A stretch of 64,000 nt of DNA from Tetranychus cinnabarinus (taxonomy: Eukaryota > Arthropoda > Arachnida > Trombidiformes > Tetranychidae), in contig WHVY01000005.1 in assembly GCA_022266195.1 (NCBI GenBank), forward strand, positions 5,518,001 through 5,582,000, given 5' to 3'. A model generated the notes under the pieces. The model worked only from the letters and a program-made list of their open reading frames with translations. It was not told the origin of the DNA and did no database searches. A program made the translations under genes and the position numbers. Shown piece by piece: positions 54,651 to 64,000 of this stretch (position 1 is its first letter; the number at the start of each line of letters is the position of its first letter).

Positions 54651-56160
54651 CTCGGATGGGTAAACAAAACATTGCGAATTCTTCCAATAAATTAGCGTTT
54701 ATTAATCTCGCTTTAATTCAGTTGCGTCTCTCGAAACAAATGTTTAAAATGAATTTAATTGGTATGTGATAAACAGCCATAAATTATCACCATTTTATGT
54801 TCTCATCGCCATCGTCATTTCATCATCATTAACTACAGTGATCTCTACTCATTCAAACAGAATTTTCAGATTATTCATCTTTTCCCGAAGTAAATGAATG
54901 AAAATTGTGCTCTTAATTGTTTATCCCTTGAAACTCATTTCCAAATCATTTCAATATCTTTTGCTTTCACTCCAAATGATATTTAAATTTTTTAATTTCT
55001 CAACCCGTTGCAATATTTTGATTTAGTCCTAATCCCATTGATTTCTCAATGTAAAGAATGAAACTGCAAAAATCATGATCTGATTGTCAGAAAACAATTT
55101 TTTCTAATCTATTTAATCAAACTGAAATTTATCATTTTAATAAGCATTGAATTTTTGTCTAATTTTAATGTATTAAATTTGTTTTACTCTGCAACAATTT
55201 ACAAATGGAGAATTGTTACAAAGTAAAAGATGACCTTCAAAAATTTAATTTTCATTTCATTTTTAAATCACTGCTAGACATTTATGATTTATTACCATGA
55301 CGTAAAAAAATGGTTAATCTGATAGATTGATGAATTTGATTGATATTCATAACTAAGGGACTGACTGCTTTCACCACGTCCACCACTTTTAACGAGATTT
55401 GTTTCCACCACATCCTTCACTTCCCACATGATTGTCTAACGCTTTAAAAACTCAACTCTTCACTGCTTCAAGTGCACACTGACCATAAGTGGTGGACAAT
55501 TTGATTAATGTGGTTGGTAGATTGAAGGGAAAAGTACCTCAAAAAGTGATCAATAATGTGGTGGAAAAATTTGTCTCCATATTTAAAACCAATGCATCAT
55601 TTTTTTTACTCAAACTCATGGTTACTAAAAATAATTGTCAATTTTTAGCAGCTAATGTCAAACTAATGACAATAGCAATTAATGATGCACACTTGTATCA
55701 ACTATGATTTAACAGTTTTCTCAAATCAATTTATGCTGAGTTAATCTGATTTTGTAAAAGTTTTTATTGCGCGTTTTGAAAACTCATTAATTGTTGTTGA
55801 CATTGGGATGATTGTGTTTGCTATTATGATCAAGAATGAGAAAAAAAAGTTAACATGATTAAAATTGGTCATAAAAATTTCTATTTAGATTGAGTATTTT
55901 TTTGCAATCAAAATTTATATTAATTTTTGCCGAAATATTCAACCTTTCTTTTTTTTCGTGTTTCAAGATTTGATGGCAACAACAATATAATTAAAATGTA
56001 AAATTACTATAATATAATAAGACAATAGGATTCCAAAAAAATGACTCTTTGTGTTACTCTTTAGAAGATAAAATAATTTACAATGTTTAATGTTCTTGTT
56101 AAATGTTTATGTTGTATTTAAAACACCTCAAACTTGCTGCTTGGTTAGTTTTTTTTATTA
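54651..56160. other. Convergent intergenic region between RABL6 and the GLUT gene
   Basis: It holds the 3' ends of both genes: AATAAA at 54686 on the plus strand, and TTTATT at 56154-56159 reading as AATAAA for the minus-strand gene. A 72-codon frame at 55489-55707 has no ATG start and no recognisable features. Nothing else is seen. Confidence 0.55.
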
Positions 56161-59100
56161 CTACTGGTATGACTTTTGACGGAACAAGGCTGCAATTTCT
56201 TCCGCTGATTTGCCTTTTGTCTCAGGCACCTTAAAGTAAGTGTATACTGAAAAGATTGCTAATAAAACGGTGAAAATCAAGAACACATAAGCTCCCATGA
56301 GATTCTGTATGAAGAAGAAGAAAAAAAGAGAAGAAAGTAAATTAGATTAAATTGAATTATGGCAAGGACAGTTGTTGATTAAGGAAGGAAAAAAACTTAC
56401 ACTTAGTGGTAAGAAGCCGACAGTGACTATAAAGTTAGCTGCCCAATTAACACAGACTGCAATACTAGTTGCCATACCACGAGCTGATGAGCCGAAAAGT
56501 TCACCAACAAGGAACCAAGGGATTGAACCAGGTCCTGTAGCGAACATTATCACAAAAGTGAGAACCATGATAACGCTAACAAACTCCCAGAAAGACGATC
56601 CTTTATTGTTGATGGAGACACATAAGATGATGGTGGTGAACAGCATACCAATGAGACCGCCAAGATGAAGGGTTCTTCGTCCAGCTCGTTCAACGAGAAT
56701 AAGAGAAACAATTGTCATGGCAGTATTGATTACACTCATTCCAAGAGTTGCGTAAATTGCTTTCATTCCCTCGAGTCCAGCATCACGGAAGATTTGGGTT
56801 GAATAGAAGATTACAGCGTTGATACCGGAAAATTGTTGACTCAACATGACTACAACTGAAATAAACATGGGTTGACGGTAGATTGGATTACGCCACATAT
56901 CCATAAATGATACTTTGGGGACTAATGACATTGAAGCAGCCTCTTGTCTTATTTCTTCGAGTTCATCGTGAATCTCAAGTGATCCTCGAAGCCATGATAA
57001 ACCTGATATTTGAAAAATAAATAAATTATTGAAAATTTGACTGGAAGAGTGCAATATAATTCCAAAAATTAATTACCGCTGGCTGCTAATCCTTCTCGAT
57101 TCTGGACAATCAATAAATGTTTTGGTGATTCCGGGCAGAGAGGAAGTGTTGCAAACATGAAAATCATAGGAATCAAGGGAATGGCTGAAAATGAGAGAAA
57201 GGCAAAAAATATAAATAAAATGGAAATATCATCAGGTGCAAGATAATTAAAAGAAGATCATTTTTGAAAGATTCCATCTGAGAGATTAGATACTCCAAGT
57301 TTTGTTACGCAGATAAATCTTGTGAAAATTTTCGAATCATCATAAGGTAAAAACCTAAGATAATATGTTACTAGCGAGCTTTTGCAAGATGTCTTCACTA
57401 ATTGATGCAATTGACTATAATTACTGAATAAATACTAGACATATGGAAATGTGCTGTAAATTGACATTATTACAAGGACACAGGATAAAGAAAATAAGTA
57501 GAGTAAAGATGACAAAAGGAGATAAACATCGAAATTACTGTGAAAAAAGCACAAGATTCGACGGAAATAGTAGTCTTGTGTTTATATTTGTAAAGAGTTT
57601 GATTAACACTATCCAAGGTCAACTGGCCTAGATCCAATTTAAGTTCATATTAAATCTAATCTTAAAGCAAAATATAAAGATCAGCAAGAGATGGGAAAAA
57701 GAGGGTAAAAACTGGATAAACTAGTTTCCATACCGAACAGATATGGCCATAGTGTTGGCGATCCGAGAAAATTTTCAAATCCAAGGATATTTGAGATCAA
57801 AATGGAAATTACAAGAATCAGTTGGTACATTGTGCCTACAGCGCCCCTTAAATTAGTCGGTGATATTTCCGTTAGATACATGGGCGTTAAACCGGCTGCC
57901 ATACCTGAAAATTGACAGAAGATTGTAAAATCAAAATTAGTTTCATGAATGAATTGGAAATGCTGTCTACAAAAAAAAGTTAAAAAATTTGATTTTGATT
58001 TTCATTTGACACAATTGACATTGATGGAGCATGCAACGAAAAAACGTACCAGAGTTGATTCCGACGAAGAATCGTCCAATAACTAATAGCTCATAAAAGC
58101 CAACAGGTTTTGCAAGAACATTTAAAATAATTCCGATAACAAGAAAAACATTATTGACAAGTAAACCTCCTTTACGTCCGAATTTGGTAGCAAAATAAGC
58201 AGTTGATAGAGCACCAACCATTCCACCAACACAATAGATTGATGCTAGTAAAGAGAAGATTAGAGAGATTGTTTGCTGGTCAGGGTTCTCAGCAAAACGA
58301 CGAGCATAAGTCTCATTGATCCAAGCTTCGATTTGTTTTTGAGGAATATTTGTTACACCAGTATTATAACCATGTTGAAATGATGAGCCGATGGCACCGG
58401 CAGCTATTGCAAACAGAAGACGACTTGTAACACCCTTTGGAGATGAAAAACAGGGACATGAGAATAGATTAGATGTTAACATAATAAAATTAAAAATAAA
58501 TGATTAAAAATAAAGAACAATTAAATGTAAATAATATTTAAAACGATGGTTAAAATTAAAAATAATGAAGCAAAATTGAATGCAAATTAAGACTTAAAAA
58601 GGATTCTACAGAGGAACATGAACTGGACAATCTAACTAACCCCATCTTTTGATGGCAAAGGTTACCGTTTATTAACGGTTTTCCTATTGGTTATTGAAAT
58701 TAGATTTGTGTTGATGTCATTTAAAGGTACAATGTGATAAGTCACTCAATATGATTGATATTAATCGCAGTGAAAATAAATGTGATGCTTCAAGTGTTAT
58801 GGTGTAAAAGTACTCAAAATTACAGTCAATCCAAAGAGGGAAAAATAATATTAACAGTAAACAAGGTAAGAGAAGTAAAATTGATATTAAATTGTGAATA
58901 ATTTCCAGATGATGGAACCAAACAATGATAAGTTGGAGGAAGAAAAAAAATGTATTAGTTTATTATTACAATAGACATGGCTGTCTTGTTGATTGACATG
59001 TGAACCACATTTTCAAGTTTTTACTTGGTATTGTTATAAATTGAGAAAAGTGAAGCTAAAAAGATACTTTCAATGGTTAATCATTCATTTCATGATAGCT

Positions 59101-62100
59101 AATTGGATCCATTTCATGCAAAATTTGACGATTCCTATCAACAGATGATTACAAAATTGAAAGAGTCTGTTTGTTGAGTAAAACTGCTTATTTTCACTGT
59201 CAACATTTAAACGATAATTATCTAATTTCTCAATGAAACTGCATGGTTATGGTGAAATTGAGACAATGAAAATACATATTTGTAAGAGAATCTCCAAGAG
59301 AGTGTAAATGTCGGTTACAATTGTTGGTTTTGGGTTGATTGTTGATTGTCGATTGTAACTGTTGATACAGAAAAGGAAGCAGAAATCTTACTATTTCCAA
59401 TTTCCTTTCTCCCTTCATCGATAATTTACTCAGCAGTTTGATTGGTAATGGATGACAACAGCAACCACAACAAAAATCATCATCAACAACAACAACAACC
59501 CAAAGTTTATGATAAACAGCAATTGGGCAAATATTGAGTAGGAAGTAAGGTTTGCTTGTAGCAGGTTTGTGGGAATAATCAAGGTAAATTTGAGATGAAT
59601 GTTTATTAACAACGGCCAGAAGAGAGAGAGAATCAACAATTGAATTAAAATGTAAATTTAAACTTTCACAGCAACAGTTGAGTTGCTGTTCATTTTTTTA
59701 CCATTGCATTTTCAACTCTGATGTTGTTACAGCTCATTAAGGGTTGTTAACGAGGTCGTCATGCAATCAGAAAAAAAAGCGACGAGCTTTTTGTTTAAAA
59801 TTTCAATACAATTGTGAACAAAATGTGAATTTGAAAGGATAGAAGTATGAAAAAAATAATAAAACTCTCCATTTAGATGAAAAAGATTAGCCTAATGAAG
59901 GTATAAAATCACATAATTGATTGTTGAATAAGTATAAGTAATTAGTCGGTTTACATTGAAAATGGATATACACCATCTTATCTCGAGTGCTTCTCAGTCT
60001 AGTATCAATAGTTTTGGTACAAGGAAAGCAAAGACAACAACCCAAAATTAACCAGTTTTTTCCCTCTCTTTTTAAAATTGTTAACCAAATTGTTAACCCA
60101 TTTTAACCGATACCAGGTAAAGCATCAACCAGAAAAACCAAGGTTGGGAAAGTCGGGTCAGCTCTTTTGAAAGACAATTAAACAGCCGAGTTAACACACA
60201 GTCATTAAATGTATTCACCTTATTTACAGAAATGTTGACTAACGACTGTGTTGAGTTTGGATAAGCAATGAATTCAATTTTTTGTTTCTTCTAATTGTGA
60301 CTAGACTAAATATTACCAATTAACTGATGTGTTGACTATGAGAATAATAATAATAGAATATTATTAAGAATGATAATAGTAGAGTCGACAGTGTTGGCAT
60401 AGGGAAAGTAGGAGAAGGCATTAAACAACGAAAAGCAATTATTATTAATTTGATGAAAAAAACATTTTACTATTCAAGTTTACTTGATTAAATTAGATGA
60501 GCTAAGCCATACTGGTACCACCACCATAATCAGGTGATCATCATAGAAACAGTGACAATAAAGTATGAAAAGTTACTATTCATTTTTCACCAATTTAATT
60601 ACAAGTCAACAACCTTATTAAACAGAATCCGACATCCGTTTCTATTAATCATCATAATAAAGTGATCATTAAAGCCACTGACAATAGTGACAATAAAATA
60701 TATTGTATCAAACTAACTGGGAAAAAATTCAACAACGAAATGCTTCAAAGTAAATATGAAAAATATTTCAGTCCACACTATGCACTTGTATAATGAAATC
60801 ATGGCTTTACTTGTCGTTGAAAACTCGTTTTGCACCAATTTTTACATTAAATGTGTGCTAATAGATTGAATGTTAGAAAATAATTTATATATTGTAAAAT
60901 TATTTCTTGTAAATGGTCATATAAATGGGTAAAAGTTGATTGATTGGTCAAGATAAGCAAACAAAACTCCTTACCTTCATGTTTGGATTGGAGTAAAAAA
61001 AACTTTATCCTTGAAAAAAAAGAAAGTAAAACTGAAAATAAAAGTTGTAACTGGAAATAGTCGGTGTTTTGGTCCAAGTAATGGTCACTGTTGTTGTCGT
61101 TTGTAACAATGAATCACACTGGTAGGAATGAATAGATGTCAATTGGTTTGGCTAGGTGCTTATATGGTTAAAGTTAATAAGCTTAAGCTGTTTCTTTTTC
61201 AAATACTAGAGGCGGAACTTTTTATGTTAAGAGAGAGACCACAAAGTTGCTGGGGCTTTACAGAACGCCATCTCTTACAGAAAAGACTGAACTTCTGTGT
61301 TTTGTTTATTTGATTTTTTCTTCTTCTTCTTACCTGTCTGATTAGAGTTTGTGTTTTAATTAATGTGAATTGATTGCCTTTCTCTAGACTTATTTGTTTA
61401 TATAATCCTACCTATTAGACTGAGTAAAGATATACATAAAGAGAGAAAAGGGAAAGTAGGAGAGAGATTAAAAGTGAACTTCATCTATTGTAAATCAACT
61501 GGATCTAGAAAGTTTCAATCTATTCTATCAAAGTGATGGCTTCTACTGTTTAACTAGTGATTTATTTAATGTATTTGCTTGCATAATTTATATCTGTTAT
61601 AATTGTCTACGAGTAAGAAAGGAAATTTTCACCAGATAGGATAATAAAGCTTCAACTCGTCATGGTATCAGGTTAACAGATAATTTAAAACAATGCGGAC
61701 CGATCGTCTGCACCTTTTGGTCTGGACATCACATCACTACAGGTAAACTATTCCTTTATAATTTTTTCTCTTGTAAATATGTTCTGGTAACGTTCAAAAT
61801 GACTTTTAATGGTAATTATTTAATTACCTGTGATTGTCATTTCATTTCAAAAATTTTAGCTTTCGATATAAGTACAGACTAAAGGTCCGAGAAAGACGGT
61901 TAAAATGAGTTAAACACTACTCACTCTGGCCTATGTAGTTGACCGGTAATAACTGGATTAGATAGTGGATGATTTGCTGGATAAAGGTAAACTTAATCGG
62001 GATGAAAATTAGAAATGAATATTACCAAAACACATTTTTCACTTGAGTATTTTTTGAAGTAATCGTATTAATGTACTTTCCATTGTTTACAATTGTAAAA

Positions 62101-63473
62101 GTGAAACTAGAAACCTGATAATCATGATCACTTTTGGTGTGTAATTCAATATTGACGGATACCAATAAAAGTTGGTGGCAATAAGAGTATAAACTGATTA
62201 AGAGCTGGTCAATTGAGATATAATGATGTACAATTATCCCATTCATAGGATCCTCACAAGCAGATGAAGGTTTTGTCTGAAGCAATGGGTCCAAAATATT
62301 TCATCACCAAAATATACCAAAAAAATATGAAGACACATTCATTGCAAGCAAAGTTTCAACTGATAAATCTACCTGCGCATTTAATAAAACATATATCATT
62401 CTGCAGTAACTAACAATGTAAGTAAATAAACTGTCAATTACTGTTAATCAATAGTTATTTGGAGCCAAATCGATTATAATCAATATCAATGATGAACAAA
62501 ATATGTGTCAGCAATTCTCAGATAATAGATTTACCGCCAGATATAAAATGGCTATTTTTAAATCGTTCATTTAAATAATCAAAAGTAGCTCATTCAAAGC
62601 AACATTGTTATTGTACAAAAAATACATTAACAATAATTGTTCATCAATTGGATCCAATGGTGAAACCAAATAACCTTCACAATTGTTGACCCTCTTAACG
62701 ATTGATTCTGATAGGAAATAACCCAAATGATTTTTAATGTTAATGGTGATACAATGTAATTAGTTTATGCGATCAAGTTGATTATACTCTAGAAGAAGAT
62801 ACAACTTTCGCAAAGTTAAATGGGTAAACTTGGGTTGACTTTGCAGGCCAAGAGTAATGATCGAGAGAAGATTTGTTGGATACAACAATCGTAACTAATT
62901 CAACTGATTAGTTGCCAATTATTGTTTAAATTATGGTTTAAATTGAAAGACTGTAATTTTAAAATCAACTTTCAACTATTGACGGTTGATTTTACAATGA
63001 TTATGGTAAAGTGAAATCACTGGGAATATATTTTCATATAAATTAAATATCAATCCAAGTGTACTATTTTAACCATGTTAAATGACATTAAAATAATATT
63101 TGAAATGGACATGAGCGTTACTCAGAATAATAAAGTATTACATGAAAATGGGAAGAAGGTGGGTTAAAGTTGTCATGGATGTTGAGATGGAAAAAGGGAA
63201 TAGGAGAATGAAAATTGTTGAAAAGAACATGATGAAGAGAAGATGAAAGAAAAATGATAAACTGATCGATAATAATGAACATGCAATGATTCTAATTGAT
63301 TATGAATAATATGTTTTGTGACTATTACTCACCCCATGTTCCTTTCTTCTTCCAGTTATGGGTAAAGTGGATATATCACTAATGGAGGATGCAACTGAAT
63401 CAGCCGGAGAAGGACTTTTATCACGCTCTGGAACATTGAGATAAGCTGTCTCCGAAAGTCGAAGATCATCCAT
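56161..63473 (-). CDS. GLUT-type facilitative sugar transporter (SLC2 family, class I-like)
   Basis: Six exons on the minus strand (63473-63333, 58434-58050, 57904-57734, 57184-57077, 57002-56401, 56304-56161) join in frame to 516 aa. SLC2 signatures in order are: GYNTGVTNIPQ in TM1; FGRKGG; GRFFVGINSG, with PMYLTEISP; ATLPLCPESPKHL after TM6; QQFSGINAVIFYST in TM7; AGRR; GPGSIPWFLVGELF in TM10; and VPETKGKSAEE after TM12. The major-facilitator protein moves hexoses down their gradient across the plasma membrane. The 47-residue N terminus from exon 1 is Ser-rich and cytosolic. Intron 1 is 4.9 kb, and the others are short. An in-frame ATG at 58482, just upstream of exon 2, could give a shorter N terminus (MLTSNLFSCPCFSSPK) from an internal promoter. 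AATAAA follows the stop directly. Confidence 0.93.
58435..63332. other. GLUT gene intron 1 (4.9 kb)
   Basis: Non-coding AT-rich sequence with a short CAA run near 59488 and a CTCF-core-like site on the minus strand at 61265. Open frames here are short and lack domains. As the first intron it is a likely place for enhancers or alternative promoters (inference). Confidence 0.55.
61265..61273 (-). promoter_or_regulatory. CTCF-core-like motif AGATGGCGT
   Basis: AAGAGATGGCGTTCTG on the minus strand in GLUT intron 1. Sequence match only. Confidence 0.25.
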
Positions 63474-64000
63474 TTCTATAAATGTCGGTCGAGAAGCCAG
63501 GTTAAAGTAACCTTATTGTGTAGTGACACACACACACGAATACACAGCACAGAGAGAGAGAGAGAAATAAAGATAAAGATAAAGGAGACACACGGAAAAC
63601 AAAACACTTGATTTTTGATGATAAATTGTAAATACTAAAGATGGTGTAAATAGTGATTGTTAATGGTCAAGTTGGTCTAGCTAATGTCAATTGTTAGATG
63701 CTGCGATTTGTTTGGTTGACGTTGCTTGCTGTTGATGTTATTGACCAAATGTTGCAATTTGTTTTGTCGATTAACTATATTATTACTATTAATTTCAATT
63801 TTTGCGAACTTCAAATTAATCACAAGAACAATTTTTTGCTTTAAAAGAGATTCTTTGAAAATTGAACAATATTAACACTGGTTTAAGGGAAATAAATAGT
63901 TGTACTGATTATTAACTGGGGTTACTCACTGGTTAATATGATTAAGTTACGTGTATAAGAATAAACAAATGTATAAATTAATAATGTTTGGCTCGACAAT
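63474..64000. other. Upstream region of the GLUT gene with CA and GA microsatellites
   Basis: A CA run (63526-63537) and a GA run (63551-63565) lie within 100 bp of the start codon and are probably in the 5' UTR or promoter. The rest is AT-rich with no gene visible before the window ends. Confidence 0.55.

Noticed and set aside
55489..55707. 72-codon plus-strand ORF between RABL6 and GLUT
   Set aside because: Starts with GTG rather than ATG; no domain and no neighbours that would explain it.

Overview
The window is nuclear DNA of an arthropod, most likely a spider mite close to Tetranychus urticae. It is AT-rich and mostly has short GT-AG introns. Its gene families (SoxE, endosulfine, furry, RABL6, GLUT-type sugar transporter) are animal ones. 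It holds a tandem expansion of short-chain dehydrogenases (SDRs) mixed with a gustatory receptor and its relics, and a short array of the arthropod telomere unit TTAGG. The species is inferred from content and was not tested by a search.

Layout. 1-2767: non-coding. 2768-12840 (+): SoxE transcription factor in four exons with large introns. 15465-16060 (-): alpha-endosulfine/ARPP-19. 16814-18245 (-): an open but truncated piece of furry, which abuts an SDR fragment. 18257-52050: a 34 kb accessory region of SDR copies, GR relics, MITEs and larger insertions. 52499-54650 (+): RABL6-type GTPase. 56161-63473 (-): GLUT/SLC2A sugar transporter in six exons with a 4.9 kb first intron.

Accessory region. 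I find three SDR genes that can be translated throughout (29449-30274, 34632-35492, 37968-38832). Two more would be intact apart from one transposon insertion each: 39605-47011 is split by a 6.56 kb CACTA-like element, and 48561-49855 by a 436 bp fold-back element. One copy has a 1-bp deletion, one has a nonsense codon, and many are fragments. All share a 453-nt exon 1 and an exon 2 of about 318-321 nt. Two sub-families are interleaved: one with the WVYGxSK active site and one with WSYCMSK. GR pseudogene pieces recur beside SDR pieces, so the duplicated unit probably carried both genes.

Two insertions stand out. At about 20.1-24.4 kb there is a compact virus-like cassette. It contains a broken adenain-type cysteine protease typical of Maverick/Polinton/adintovirus elements, a coiled-coil ORF, an intact 178-aa ORF with the two-repeat TATA-binding-protein fold, and a broken proline-rich/acidic ORF. 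At 39675-46235 there is an apparently complete CACTA-like transposon whose transposase gene is flanked by two BEN-type accessory genes.

Smaller structures include a 235-bp MITE that carries eleven CCTAA telomeric units, several other terminal-inverted-repeat elements, a 45-bp perfect palindrome, a core promoter shared by SDR copies, and scattered AGATGGCGC motifs resembling the CTCF core.
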